DNA of 64,000 bases from Proluteimonas flavola (GCF_021191705.1 NZ_JAIWPU010000028.1:31201-95200); one strand, 5' to 3'. Shown: positions 16,800-26,159, numbered from the stretch's first letter. Notes: generated by a model from the sequence alone, not told the origin. Program-made: numbers and translations.

Positions 16800-16983
16800 A
16801 ATGTGCGGGACCCCGGGTGGGGGCGAAATTTTCCCGCCACGTTCGCGGACGTCAATGCCACGTGATCGACACGGTACTGATGCCATCGCGGTGCAGGCCT
16901 GATCGACGGACCGGGTCCGCGGTTCCATGGATACGACAGAGGCGGCCGAAGAGCCGCTCTCCGTCCTGCGGGATCGCGGTTGA

Positions 16984-17727
16984 TTACGACGACGGCTGTG
17001 CGGGCGCGGCGGTGCCGTCCGCCGCACGGAGCAGCGGATACGGATTGACCGGCTCTCCGGTCCACCACTGCCGCTCCGGTGTCAGCCGGAACACCGCGAA
17101 ATGCAGATGCGGCGCGGCGGGATCCGCATTGCCGGTGCTGCCGACGGTGCCCAGCACGTCGCCGCGTTGTACCGTCGCGCCTTCGACCAGGCCCGGCGCA
17201 TACGCCTGCAGGTGCGCGTAGTAGTAGGAGAACTGCCCGCCGGGTTCGAACTGGTAGATCGTCAACCCACCGAGATCGCTGGTGAACAGCTTCTCGATCG
17301 TGCCGTCGGCGACGGCGAGGACCGGCGTGCCGGCCGGCGCCATGATGTCCAGCGCCTCGTGCTGGCGCTCGCCGCCGCGCGCATCGCCGAAGGTGTCGTG
17401 GATGTCGGCGATGGCGATCCCCTGCACCGGCAGCAACAGGCCATCGGGCGATGCGGAATCCATGGCCGCTGCCGTGGATGGCTGCACGGTCGCCGGATCA
17501 GGCGATATCGCCGCGACCGGCGCACCGATCACCGCTGCAGTCGCAGGTGGGTCCGCCACGCTGGACGTCGCAGTGCCGGCGACCGCCTGCGCGGACGCCA
17601 TGCCGGTCGTGTCGCTTGCCCGGCTCGCGCCCCGCTCGAACAGCGGCCCGCCCTGCCAGAAGAACCACGCGACATTGGCCAGCAGCAGCACCGCAATCAG
17701 CGCGATCCAGATTCCCGACCGTTGCAT
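16984..17727 (-). CDS. M23 (LytM) family metallopeptidase
   Basis: This 247-residue protein has an N-terminal signal anchor (IWIALIAVLLLANVAWFFW) and a low-complexity Ala/Thr/Pro linker. A C-terminal LytM domain carries zinc ligands in HEALDIMAP and the catalytic PHLHFAVF motif. It is predicted to face the periplasm and cleave peptidoglycan cross-links, or to act as a regulator if the first zinc ligand is not functional. It starts four bases after the L,D-transpeptidase stop, with GGAGGAG overlapping that stop, so the two cell-wall genes form an operon. Confidence 0.9.
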   Translation of the reverse strand: MQRSGIWIALIAVLLLANVAWFFWQGGPLFERGASRASDTTGMASAQAVAGTATSSVADPPATAAVIGAPVAAISPDPATVQPSTAAAMDSASPDGLLLPVQGIAIADIHDTFGDARGGERQHEALDIMAPAGTPVLAVADGTIEKLFTSDLGGLTIYQFEPGGQFSYYYAHLQAYAPGLVEGATVQRGDVLGTVGSTGNADPAAPHLHFAVFRLTPERQWWTGEPVNPYPLLRAADGTAAPAQPSS

Positions 17728-17730
17728 CGC

Positions 17731-18744
17731 TTACTCCTCCAGGAGCGCGACCGTACCCGGCTTGACCACGTCGGCGACGCGGCGCGCGCTCCAGTTGGTC
17801 ATGCGGATGCAGCCGTGCGACTGGGTCTTGCCGATGTTCTGCGGCTCGGGCGTGCCGTGGATGCCGTAATGCGGCTTCGACAGATCGATCCACACCGTGC
17901 CGACCGGATTGTTCGGACCGGCCGGCAGCACAGCCTTCGCATGCGATGGGTCGGCGTCCCAGAACAGCTCCGGGTTGTAGTGGAAGGTGGGATCGGTGGC
18001 GACGCCCTCGATCTTCCACTCGCCGATCGGCAGCGGATCGTGCTCGGTGCCGGTCGATGCCGGGAACTGCGCATAGACCGTGCCGCCCGCATCGACCAGA
18101 CGCACGACCGAATCCGACTTGCTGACGACCACGCGCGCCGGCTCGGCCAGCGGCGCGGCCTCGGCGACGTTCGGGACGACGATTCGCGAACCGGCCTTGA
18201 AGTCGCTGCCGGGATTGAGCCGGCGCAGCAGCGCGGGCGATGCGTGGAAGCGTTCGCCGAGTGCTTCGACGACGTTCTCGAAACCAAGGGCGTCCTGCTT
18301 CGACTGCGCCATCATGTCGTCGGGCACCGCGACGAACGGACCGGCGACCTCTTCGGCCGTCAGCGTGTGCGCGAGCAACGCGGGTGCACTGTCGCCGGTC
18401 AACGCGTCCCAGGTAGGCGCATCAAGTTCACCGCTCGCGTCGATCCCGCGGAAGCGCTGGAACGCGGCGATCGCACGTGTGGTGTTGGTGCCGCCGCGCG
18501 CGTCGATCTCGCCGGGGGAGAAATGCACGCGATCGAGCAGCACCTGGGTGCGCAGCATCGCGGCATCGCCGGCGTCCATGTCGGCCGCGTTGACCGACTC
18601 GACCGTCAACGTCGATGACGCCTCGGCGGTCTGCGCGGCGTCCTCGCGCGCCGGGGCGTCCTGCGCGAACGCGGGCGCTGCGACCAGCAGCAGGGCAAAT
18701 GCGCAGACAGGCGCGCGGGCGGTGCGGATCCAGTGGGCGGGCAT
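17731..18744 (-). CDS. Periplasmic L,D-transpeptidase (YkuD) with N-terminal peptidoglycan-binding domain
   Basis: This 337-residue protein has a signal peptide (VCAFALLLVAAPAFA), a PG_binding_1-like domain (VLLDRVHFSPGEIDARGG, then AIAAFQRFRGI) and a LysM-like segment (RFHASPALLRRLNPG). The YkuD domain follows, with the active-site HYGIHGTPEP...SHGCIRM (His and Cys). L,D-transpeptidases make 3-3 cross-links or attach lipoproteins to peptidoglycan. Length and order of domains fit YbiS/ErfK-type enzymes. It is followed by the M23 peptidase gene. Confidence 0.93.
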   Translation of the reverse strand: MPAHWIRTARAPVCAFALLLVAAPAFAQDAPAREDAAQTAEASSTLTVESVNAADMDAGDAAMLRTQVLLDRVHFSPGEIDARGGTNTTRAIAAFQRFRGIDASGELDAPTWDALTGDSAPALLAHTLTAEEVAGPFVAVPDDMMAQSKQDALGFENVVEALGERFHASPALLRRLNPGSDFKAGSRIVVPNVAEAAPLAEPARVVVSKSDSVVRLVDAGGTVYAQFPASTGTEHDPLPIGEWKIEGVATDPTFHYNPELFWDADPSHAKAVLPAGPNNPVGTVWIDLSKPHYGIHGTPEPQNIGKTQSHGCIRMTNWSARRVADVVKPGTVALLEE

Positions 18745-18939
18745 GGCGTCGTTCCTTGGGCTCGAGACGCCGCATGCTCCCGGCGCGCGCGCGCCGGTCG
18801 CGTGAAGCCGCGCGCGGAGCGTTCAGCCGGGCCCTCCCGGCCACATCGCGGACCGAGGGCAGGGATTCGAAGGGTCATGCAATCCGCGCCGTGATCGACG
18901 ATCAGGCGGGATTCCCGTCCATCCACGTGCGAACGGCAC

Positions 18940-18976
18940 TTGACGCAGATCCAAGTGTATTGTTGTATTGATACAC
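18940..18976 (+). promoter_or_regulatory. Promoter with overlapping dyad operator of the GntR-ABC operon
   Basis: TTGACG (18940-18945) is followed after 17 bases by TTGTAT (18963-18968). GTGTAT (18955-18960) and ATACAC (18971-18976) form a perfect inverted pair around the -10 box, ending one base before the ATG at 18977. A repressor bound here would block the promoter, so autoregulation by the GntR protein is likely. The predicted transcription start is within a base or two of the ATG, and no Shine-Dalgarno is present. Confidence 0.6.
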
Positions 18977-19366
18977 ATGGACGCAAGCCTGCTCTCGATC
19001 CAGCCCAACGCCGCCGAACCCCTGTATCGGCAGATCACCGGGCAGATCCGTCGGCTGGCCGCGGGCGGTGTGCTGCGACCCGGCGAATCCCTGCCCTCGG
19101 TCCGCGAGGTCGCCGGGCTGCATGCGATCAATCCGATGACCGTGTCCAAGGCCTACAGCCAACTCGAAGCCGAAGGCGTGCTGCTGCGGCTGCGCGGCAA
19201 GGGCATGGTCGTCGCCGATCACGCCGCGCCACCCGATCTCGCCGCGCGCTGGGCGCTGATCGACCCGGCGCTGGATGCGCTGGCGCGCCAGGCGCGCGAA
19301 CTCGAACTCCCGGCCGATGCCCTGCTCGACCGCCTCAAGACCCGACTCACGGAGGATCCGCAATGA
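18977..19366 (+). CDS. GntR-family regulator, YtrA subfamily
   Basis: This 129-residue protein has the GntR winged helix (PLYRQITGQIRRLAAGGVL, PGESLPSVREVAG, INPMTVSKAYSQLE). Only a short C-terminal dimerisation helix follows, with no ligand-binding domain, which defines the YtrA group. YtrA proteins repress adjacent ABC transporter operons. The ATG at 18977 was preferred over an in-frame TTG at 18968 that lies inside the -10 box. The stop overlaps the ATG of the next gene (ATGA). Confidence 0.92.
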   Translation: MDASLLSIQPNAAEPLYRQITGQIRRLAAGGVLRPGESLPSVREVAGLHAINPMTVSKAYSQLEAEGVLLRLRGKGMVVADHAAPPDLAARWALIDPALDALARQARELELPADALLDRLKTRLTEDPQ

Positions 19367-20274
19367 ACGCGATGCTCGAACGCGCCCTGCCCACCCTCGA
19401 TTCCGCGGCGCCACTCGCCGTCGATGGCCTGATCAAGCAGTACGACCACCGCAGCGTGTTGCGCGGCGTGTCGCTCGACGTGGAACCGGGCACGGTGCTC
19501 GGCCTGATCGGGCGCAACGGCGCCGGCAAGAGCACGCTGATCCGGGCGATGCTCGGCCTGATCGAGCCCGATGCGGGCGACGCGACGGTATGGGGCACGC
19601 CAGCGCTGCGCCTGACCGACGCTATCAAGCAGCGCCTGGGCTACGTGCCGCAGCAGCCCGAGGCGATGGCCTGGCTGAAGGTCGGCGAGATGCTGGATTT
19701 CATCGGGCGTTTCTATCCGCGCTGGGATGCCGCGTACGTCGACGCAACCCTGGAACGCTGGAACCTGCCGCGCAAGCGTGTGCTGGCCAAACTGTCACCG
19801 GGCGAACGCCAGCGTGTCGCGATCCTGCGTGCGCTCGCGCCGCAACCCGAACTGCTGGTGCTCGACGAACCGGCGTCGGCGCTCGATCCCGTCGGCCGCC
19901 GCGAACTGCTGCGCGAGATCGCCTCGCGCGCCGGCGAGTCCGGCACCACGGTGCTGTTCTCGACCCACATCGTGTCCGACCTCGAACGCGTCGCCTCGCA
20001 CGTCGCCTTCCTGCACGAGGGCCAGCTGCTGCTGCACAGCGAGCTCGACAGCCTCAAGGAACGCAACCTGCGCCTGCACGTGCCCGAAGCCGTCGCCGCG
20101 CAGCTGCGCGAGGACGTGCCCGGCGAAGTCTCGCGACGTGCGCATCCCTACGGAGGCCTGTCGATCACGGTCTTGCGCGGCGAAAACGCAGCCTGGCCCG
20201 ACCTGCTGCAGGTACCCGGCGTGCGCGCCGAAGCATTGCCGCTGGAGGATCTGTTCATCGAGGTGTCGGCATGA
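19363..20274 (+). CDS. ABC transporter ATP-binding protein of the GntR-linked operon
   Basis: This 303-residue ATPase has Walker A GRNGAGKST, Q-loop YVPQQPEAM, signature LSPGERQRVAI (a variant of LSGGQ), Walker B LLVLDEPASALD and H-loop FSTHI. A C-terminal extension of about 70 residues ends in ALPLEDLFIEVSA, as in exporters of the CcmA/BcrA class. It is presumably membrane-associated through the next gene product. The 4-base overlaps on both sides imply translational coupling. The substrate is unknown; YtrA-linked pumps often respond to cell-envelope antibiotics. Confidence 0.93.
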   Translation: MNAMLERALPTLDSAAPLAVDGLIKQYDHRSVLRGVSLDVEPGTVLGLIGRNGAGKSTLIRAMLGLIEPDAGDATVWGTPALRLTDAIKQRLGYVPQQPEAMAWLKVGEMLDFIGRFYPRWDAAYVDATLERWNLPRKRVLAKLSPGERQRVAILRALAPQPELLVLDEPASALDPVGRRELLREIASRAGESGTTVLFSTHIVSDLERVASHVAFLHEGQLLLHSELDSLKERNLRLHVPEAVAAQLREDVPGEVSRRAHPYGGLSITVLRGENAAWPDLLQVPGVRAEALPLEDLFIEVSA

Positions 20275-21743
20275 GCGCGATCGTGATGCCGACGCCCCGT
20301 ATCGGTGGACCGGCCGATGCCCTCGCCGCCCTGCGCGCGTCGACCTCCGGCCGCCATCGCGTGTGGATGCTGGTGGTGGCGGCGACGATGCTGTGTCTCG
20401 CAGGCGTGGTCGCGGTACTCGCGCCGGTAGACTCGAACCGGTACGACTTCATCGCCCTGTTCGCCGTGCTGGCCAACTTCGTGCTGTGGTCTGGCCTGCT
20501 CGGACGTCTGGTGCTGCTGCGCAGCCAGGCAATGCACGGATGCATGCCGGGCATCCATGCCGCGAGCCGCCTCGCCGTGTCGCTGGGCGTGCTGGTCACG
20601 GTCCTGTTGCCGGGCGTGCTGCTGCTCGCGGCCGGGGTGGAGCCGGTGCGGGCCTTCGCGATTCCCGCGCTCGGCGCGCTGGCCGGCCTGCTGTTCGTAC
20701 TGGCGCCGCCGCCGGTCGTGGGCGTCATGTTCATGCTGCCGGGCATGATCCACCTGGTACCGCGGGACGTGTTCGCAGCGCTGGAACGCGCATTCGGCAT
20801 CGAGCTGTTTCCGAGCGCACCGCTGCCGCTGCTGGTGGCGGTCTGCACCGTGACTGTCATCTGGCTCTGGACCCGCGCATCGCGGATCGCGGATCCCGAG
20901 TCCATTCCACGCTGGCGCCGTCCGATGGTGATGTTCAATCCCGGAAATGCGATGGATTTTGGCACCGGCGATACCGACGCCACCGCCCGGGATCTCCAGG
21001 GACGCACCGGTTGGCTGGTGCCCGCGACCCGCGCCGACAACGCCGGACCGCACGATCCGCGTTCAGCGATCGGCGCAGCGCTCGGCGGCGCGATGGGGCA
21101 GGTCGCGCCGCGCGAAGCACGCAGGCAATGGGCCCTGATCGCATTGGCGGTGAGCGCGTTGCTGGTCATTCCGTTCCGCGGCGATTCGTTGCTGGTCCGG
21201 GACGGCCTGCTGGTTGGCGGCCTCGTCGGCCTGCTCGCGGCCGGCTGGACCTTGGCGATGCGGCTCGATCGCCAGCGCCAGCGGCCGTCGGGAGAGTTCG
21301 CGGAGCTCGCATTGCTGCCGGGCCTGGGAGATCCGCGCGCAGCCCGCCGTTCGTTGCTGCAGGGCGTGATGCACCGGCTCGCCCGGCTGATGCTGGTCGC
21401 GTTCGCGGCGCTGCTGCTGTTCGCCTGGATCCGGGAGATCGCGTGGCCCCACTTCGCCCTGCTCGTCGCCATGCTCGTGGGCGTCGGCGCAGGCAGTGTG
21501 CTGATGTGCCTAGTCGCGCTGGCCGGGCCGGGCCTGCGCTCGATCCGCATGGGCCTGGTGATGCTGCCGTTGATGATCGCGGCGACGGCGACGCTCATGG
21601 TCGTGGCGATCGGGATTCCGATCGACGGGAACCTCCCGGCCTGGGCGACGACGTGGACCCTGCTCACCTGCGCCTATCTGGGGGCCGCGACCCGTCCGCT
21701 GCGGAAGTTCCACGCGCGAGCGCATGCGTTCGTCTTGGAGTGA
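20271..21743 (+). CDS. Polytopic membrane protein, ABC permease partner of the GntR operon
   Basis: This 490-residue protein has roughly ten to twelve hydrophobic helices in two groups (about residues 30-200 and 280-480), separated by a cytosolic loop with NPGNAMDFGTGDTDATARD and Gly/Pro-rich stretches. The two groups may be a duplicated permease. I do not recognise a named family. Its ATG overlaps the ATPase stop, so the natural reading is the permease subunit. No further gene is coupled to it. Confidence 0.8.
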   Translation: MSAIVMPTPRIGGPADALAALRASTSGRHRVWMLVVAATMLCLAGVVAVLAPVDSNRYDFIALFAVLANFVLWSGLLGRLVLLRSQAMHGCMPGIHAASRLAVSLGVLVTVLLPGVLLLAAGVEPVRAFAIPALGALAGLLFVLAPPPVVGVMFMLPGMIHLVPRDVFAALERAFGIELFPSAPLPLLVAVCTVTVIWLWTRASRIADPESIPRWRRPMVMFNPGNAMDFGTGDTDATARDLQGRTGWLVPATRADNAGPHDPRSAIGAALGGAMGQVAPREARRQWALIALAVSALLVIPFRGDSLLVRDGLLVGGLVGLLAAGWTLAMRLDRQRQRPSGEFAELALLPGLGDPRAARRSLLQGVMHRLARLMLVAFAALLLFAWIREIAWPHFALLVAMLVGVGAGSVLMCLVALAGPGLRSIRMGLVMLPLMIAATATLMVVAIGIPIDGNLPAWATTWTLLTCAYLGAATRPLRKFHARAHAFVLE

Positions 21744-21843
21744 ACCGCCGCAAGACCTTGATTGCCGGTTAAGCCCACCCGGCGCATGATCGAATCCCAG
21801 TCATCCATCCTGCGCGCACCGCCCGCAGTCGGGAGTCCCCGCG

Positions 21844-22407
21844 ATGAATCGTCGATCCCTGCCCCTGTTGCTCGCCGCTGCGTTGAGCGCCCTCGCCATG
21901 CCGGCCCTTGCGGGCAACGATGTCACCGATCCCGAACTGCCGCGCAGCCTGGCCGGCGACAGCCCGGTTGCGGTGCAGTGGACCGATCCCGAAGCATTCT
22001 CCGACATCCGCTTCAGCGGCAATCGCTGGGAAGCGCGTCGCGGCGACTGGGTCGAGCAGATCGCCCGGTACGTGCGCCAGCGCGCCGAGCGTGAGCTGCC
22101 CGCCGGCAGCACGCTCGACGTGACCATCCGGGACATCCGCCGCGCCGGCATGTACGAGCCGTGGAACGGCCCGCGGATGGACCACGTACGGATCATCAAG
22201 GATCATTACCCGCCGCGCATCGATCTCGACTTCGTGCTGCGCGATGCAGACGGCCACGTGGTCGCCGAGGGTGCGCGCGAACTGCGCGACCTGGGTTTCC
22301 TCAACCGTGCCGGCGCGGCAATGAACAGCGATGCGCTGCGATACGAAAAGCAGTTGATCGACGACTGGCTGCGACGCGACCTGCGTTCGACGATCGCGCA
22401 GCGCTGA
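21844..22407 (+). CDS. DUF3016 domain-containing periplasmic protein
   Basis: This 187-residue protein has a signal peptide (LPLLLAAALSALAMPALA, cleaved before GNDV). The mature part carries the DUF3016 features VQWTDPEAFSDIRFS near the start, LDVTIRDIRRAGMYEPWNG in the middle and RELRDLGFLNR toward the end. The function is unknown. It is apparently a single gene with its own strong terminator. Confidence 0.88.
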   Translation: MNRRSLPLLLAAALSALAMPALAGNDVTDPELPRSLAGDSPVAVQWTDPEAFSDIRFSGNRWEARRGDWVEQIARYVRQRAERELPAGSTLDVTIRDIRRAGMYEPWNGPRMDHVRIIKDHYPPRIDLDFVLRDADGHVVAEGARELRDLGFLNRAGAAMNSDALRYEKQLIDDWLRRDLRSTIAQR

Positions 22408-22421
22408 TCGTCTGAGACAGA

Positions 22422-22450
22422 AAAGCCGCGCGGAAGCGCGGCTTCTTCTT
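22422..22450 (+). terminator. Rho-independent terminator after the DUF3016 gene
   Basis: AAGCCGCGC-GGAA-GCGCGGCTT is a perfect stem followed by CTTCTTT, 15 bases after the stop codon. Confidence 0.85.
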
Positions 22451-22476
22451 TGAAGCACGTCTCGCGAAGTTCCCCT

Positions 22477-22543
22477 GTAGGAGCGCGCTCGCGCGCGAAG
22501 GGCTTTGCCGGTGAAGCCAATGGCGCGCAAGCGCGCTCCTGCA
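22477..22543. repeat. REP/REPIN-like inverted pair, copy 2 (GTAG head)
   Basis: GTAGGAGCGCGCTCGCGCGC begins at 22477 and its inverted partner GGCGCGCAAGCGCGCTCCTGC ends near 22543, with about 25 bases between. It has the GTAG head of Stenotrophomonas SMAG-type REPs and belongs to the same family as the copies at 5348, 61290 and 63937. It lies between two terminators in a convergent region. Confidence 0.75.
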
Positions 22544-22565
22544 CAAGGCATGCTCCCGCCCAAAG

Positions 22566-22592
22566 AAAAGGCCGCGCAGTGCGCGGCCTTTT
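22566..22592 (-). terminator. Rho-independent terminator after betT
   Basis: On the minus strand AAAAGGCCGCGCACTGCGCGGCC is followed by TTTTCTTT, ten bases after the betT stop codon. The stem is symmetric and could also act on the plus strand. Confidence 0.85.
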
Positions 22593-22601
22593 CCGTTGCA
22601 A

Positions 22602-24614
22602 TCAACGCACCACGTTGAGGAAGTGGATATGCCGCTGGTACTGGTCGAGCACGTCGTGGATCAGCTCGTCCTTGCGCCAGCCCATCACGTCGTAATCCTG
22701 GCCGCCTTCGCGCAGGTGGACTTCACCGCGATAGAAGCGGTCGGTTTCCTTCCGGCGACGGCGCGGGTCCTCGAACATGAAGCTCGGCGGCTCGTACGGC
22801 ACCGGACGCACGGAGTAGAAGAAGTCCATCTCCTCGCCGTGGCCGACCTGCAGCCAGATGCGGCCGTCCTCGCCTTCTTCCACCGCGACATCGAGGGACT
22901 GCTTGCGCAGTTCCGCGGCCACGTCCTCGAACGCCGGCTTGACCTGCGTCTGCAGGAACGCGAGCACTTCCTTCTGCATCGGATGGTGGGCGAGCGAGCG
23001 CAGGCGCGCCTTCCAGTCGCCGCCCCCTCCGATGCCGACCGGTGCGATGCGCGCGTCGCGCAGGCTGTCGCGCTTGACCACTTCCAGACGCATCGCCCGC
23101 ACCATGCCCCAGCACATCAGGATCATGACCACGGTGAACGGCAGCGCGGAAGCGATCGTCGCCGCCTGCAGCGCGGCCAGGCCACCGGCGAGCAGAAGGG
23201 CGATCGCGACCACACCTTCGGCCAGCGCCCAGAAGATGCGCTGCCACACCGGCGATTCCTCCTCGCCCTTCGTCGTGAGCATGTCGATCACCAGCGAGCC
23301 GGAGTCGGACGACGTCACGAAGAAGATCACCACCAATGCGGTCGCCAGACCCGAGGTGATCGTCGAGAACGGCAGGTTCTCGAGGAACTGGAAGATCGCA
23401 ACCGAACTGTCGGCCGCCACCGCATCGACGAGCTGCGTCGCCCCGTCGACCATGACCATGTGCAGCGCGGTGTTGCCGTAGATGGTCATCCACAGGAAGG
23501 TGAAGCCCAGCGGCACCAGCAGCACGCCGACGACGAACTCGCGGATCGTGCGGCCACGCGAGATGCGCGCGATGAACATGCCGACGAACGGGGACCAGGC
23601 GATCCACCAGCCCCAGTAGAACAGCGTCCAGCCGCCCAGCCAGGTGCCGCGGGACTCGTAGGCGTACAGGTTGAACGTCATCGCGAACACGTTCGAGATG
23701 TACATGCCGGTGTTCTGCACGAAGGTCTGCATCAGATAGACCGTCGGGCCGGCGATCAGCACGAAGGCCAGCAGCGCCACCGCCATGATCATGTTGAGCT
23801 CGGACAGACGGCGCACGCCCTTGTCCAGGCCGCTGGCCACCGAACCCGTCGCGATCAGCGTGATCACGCTGATCAGGATCACCTGCGTCGTCGTGCCGAC
23901 CGGCATGTCGAACAGATAGTTCAGACCGGCGTTGATCTGGATCACGCCCAGACCCAGCGACGTCGCCAGACCGAAGATCGTGCCGAGCACGGCGAAGGTG
24001 TCGACCGCGTGGCCGATCGGGCCGTGGATGCGATCGCCGATCAGTGGATACAGCGACGACCGGATGCGCAGCGGCAGGCCGTGGCGGTAGGCGAAGTACG
24101 CCAGCGACAGCGCGACCACCGCGTAGATCGCCCACGCGTGGATGCCCCAGTGGAAGAAGGTGATGCGCATCGCCTGCCGCGCGGCGGCGACCGTCTGCGC
24201 ATCGCCGACCGGCGGTTCGGCGTAATGCATGATCGGCTCGGCGACACCGAAGAACATCAGGCCGATGCCCATGCCGGCGGCGAACAGCATCGCGAACCAG
24301 GTCGCGTAGCTGTAATCGGGACTGCTGTGGTCGGGGCCGAGTTTCAGGCGGCCGAAGCCGCTGATCGCGATGCCGACGATGAAGACAAGGAAGCCGGCGA
24401 CCGCGAGCACGGTGAACCAGCCCGCCTCGTCGGCCACCCAGGCCTTGGCATGGCCGAACATCGTGTCCATCGCCTCGGGCGCGAGGAAGGACATCACGAT
24501 CAGCGCCAGCACGATCAGTGCCGACGGATAGAACACGGGACCGAGGATGCGCGAGTGCCAGCGTTCTGGCGGCGCGGCCGGACCGGTGTCCGGACGCACG
24601 GTGGGATCGTTCAT
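22602..24614 (-). CDS. betT: BCCT-family choline/betaine transporter with cytosolic tail
   Basis: This 670-residue protein has twelve transmembrane helices with the BCCT motifs GMGIGLMFFGVAEPIMHY and FYWGWWIAWSPFVGMFIAR. After about residue 510 comes a C-terminal cytosolic domain of some 150 residues (KVEVVKRDSL-like start, then SLAHHPMQKEVLAFLQTQVK). This matches the osmosensing tail of BetT/BetP-type carriers. It imports choline or a related quaternary amine with Na+ or H+. The next gene upstream is a porin, which suggests an uptake unit. No betA/betB genes are in the window. Confidence 0.92.
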   Translation of the reverse strand: MNDPTVRPDTGPAAPPERWHSRILGPVFYPSALIVLALIVMSFLAPEAMDTMFGHAKAWVADEAGWFTVLAVAGFLVFIVGIAISGFGRLKLGPDHSSPDYSYATWFAMLFAAGMGIGLMFFGVAEPIMHYAEPPVGDAQTVAAARQAMRITFFHWGIHAWAIYAVVALSLAYFAYRHGLPLRIRSSLYPLIGDRIHGPIGHAVDTFAVLGTIFGLATSLGLGVIQINAGLNYLFDMPVGTTTQVILISVITLIATGSVASGLDKGVRRLSELNMIMAVALLAFVLIAGPTVYLMQTFVQNTGMYISNVFAMTFNLYAYESRGTWLGGWTLFYWGWWIAWSPFVGMFIARISRGRTIREFVVGVLLVPLGFTFLWMTIYGNTALHMVMVDGATQLVDAVAADSSVAIFQFLENLPFSTITSGLATALVVIFFVTSSDSGSLVIDMLTTKGEEESPVWQRIFWALAEGVVAIALLLAGGLAALQAATIASALPFTVVMILMCWGMVRAMRLEVVKRDSLRDARIAPVGIGGGGDWKARLRSLAHHPMQKEVLAFLQTQVKPAFEDVAAELRKQSLDVAVEEGEDGRIWLQVGHGEEMDFFYSVRPVPYEPPSFMFEDPRRRRKETDRFYRGEVHLREGGQDYDVMGWRKDELIHDVLDQYQRHIHFLNVVR

Positions 24615-24740
24615 GGGAAGTCCTCATGGCAGGACGCGGCAGCGCGGTGGCAACGTGGACCGGATGCTGCCGCGTCCAGGTGAAACCGCCGGCGACCGGC
24701 AGCCGTATCGATGCGGCCGGGCAGCGCGCCCGGCCGTGGA

Positions 24741-25856
24741 TCAGAAGTAGAAGCCGACGTTGACGTTGAGCCGCGAGTGCCAGCCATCGTTGGCCGGATC
24801 GCGCACGCCGATGCCGGGGCCGCCGGCGAACCACATGTTCCTGCCGGCGATCCAGTCGACGTAGGTCAGCATCGCGCCCTTGCCGAAGCTGCAGCCGGTG
24901 ACGTTCTGGATCGAATCGCGCAGACCCGGGTCGTTGCCGACCGGCAAGGTCGCGCTGGCGTTGTTGTAGCAGGTGATGCTGTCGAACCAGCCGGTGCGCT
25001 GCATGTCGTACGCGACGTTCAAGGTCGGCACATCGGCCTGCGACGCGATCTCGAACGGGAACATGAAGGCCGACATCGCGATGCGCGATTCCGGGTTGTC
25101 GTAGCGGTAGCGCGCCCACTGCGCCTGCAGCGTCAGCGGACCGCGCACCCACTGCCCGTGCACGGCGGCGCCGGCGTGGTCGTGCCTGCCGCCGTCGAGC
25201 CGGTTCTCGATGCGTCCTGCGAAGGCCGATGCGCCCCAGCTCGTGTCCCAACCGTCGGCTTCGCTGGTGTGCGCGTAGCGCACGATGCCGCGTTCGCGCT
25301 CTCGGTAGGGCAGATCCCTGGTCGTCGCGACGTCGAACGAATACCGGTCGAAGTTCGCGCCGGTACCGTACTCGTCGCCGGCGAACACGCCCGCGTGCCA
25401 CTGGTGCGCGCCGGACTGGCGCTGCCACACCACGCCGAGGTCGTAATCGTCCTCGATGCCGAGGTAATAGCCCGAGCCGAACCAGAAATTGTGCGAGGCC
25501 GTGGGCAGCAGGCCGAACGGCACCTGCTGGATACCGGCGCGGATGTCGGACGTGGCGCCGTCGCTGCCGTCTTCGAGTTTCCAGCCTGCGTAAGCGTGGT
25601 GCACGGCGTCGAATCCGTCGTACCAGCGATACTGCAGCGAGAAGAACGCCGGACCGGCGTTGCCGCGTGCATCGACCCGGAGGAGTTCGAGTTCGGGACC
25701 GCTGCTGGGCCCGTAATCGAGCCACCCGTAATTGAAGCGGACCGCGCCGCCGAGTTCGAAACCGGGTGTTTCGTCGGCATTGTCCTGCGCCGGCACTGCG
25801 GGCGCCGCAGCCACGAAAACACCACACAACAACCACTTGAAACCGCGCGAAATCAC
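24741..25856 (-). CDS. Outer-membrane porin-like beta-barrel protein
   Basis: This protein of about 371 residues has a signal peptide (MISRGFKWLLCGVFVAAAPAVPA, cleaved near AQD) and alternating aromatic beta strands (RFNYGWLDY, FFSLQYRWYDGFDAVHHAY, NFWFGSGYYLGIEDDYDLG). It ends in VNVGFYF, with the C-terminal Phe required for assembly. The pattern resembles phosphate/carbohydrate porins. I chose the GTG at 25856, which has AGGAGGG about ten bases upstream; a TTG at 25892 is the alternative. It lies 127 bases before betT on the same strand, so it may admit the same solute. Confidence 0.82.
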   Translation of the reverse strand: MISRGFKWLLCGVFVAAAPAVPAQDNADETPGFELGGAVRFNYGWLDYGPSSGPELELLRVDARGNAGPAFFSLQYRWYDGFDAVHHAYAGWKLEDGSDGATSDIRAGIQQVPFGLLPTASHNFWFGSGYYLGIEDDYDLGVVWQRQSGAHQWHAGVFAGDEYGTGANFDRYSFDVATTRDLPYRERERGIVRYAHTSEADGWDTSWGASAFAGRIENRLDGGRHDHAGAAVHGQWVRGPLTLQAQWARYRYDNPESRIAMSAFMFPFEIASQADVPTLNVAYDMQRTGWFDSITCYNNASATLPVGNDPGLRDSIQNVTGCSFGKGAMLTYVDWIAGRNMWFAGGPGIGVRDPANDGWHSRLNVNVGFYF

Positions 25857-25904
25857 GACGGGCCTGCCCTCCTCGATGCACTCGTATTGCAATGCAGGCC
25901 GGCC

Positions 25905-25933
25905 ATTCTAGCGATTTCCGCACGAACCCCCAA
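25905..25933 (-). promoter_or_regulatory. Putative promoter of the porin-betT unit
   Basis: On the minus strand TTGGGG (25933-25928), a 17-base spacer and TAGAAT (25910-25905) precede the GAGGAGGG ribosome-binding site and the GTG start at 25856. The rest of 25934-26159 contains nothing else I can support. Confidence 0.5.
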
Positions 25934-26159
25934 ACTCACGAAGTTTCGAAGACTGCAGAAAACGGCTTGAAAACAGGGGTTTTCACACGTCCATGAAAAT
26001 GCAACGCGCACGCGCTTCCATGTCGCCCGACGATACGCCTGCAGGCGAAGGCACAGCGGAGAAGAATGCGATGGCCGGGCGCAGAGCCCGATGCATGCGT
26101 CGCCACATGCGCCGGCTATGATCCATGGACGGCGATGATGCCGATGTGCAGGCACGTTC

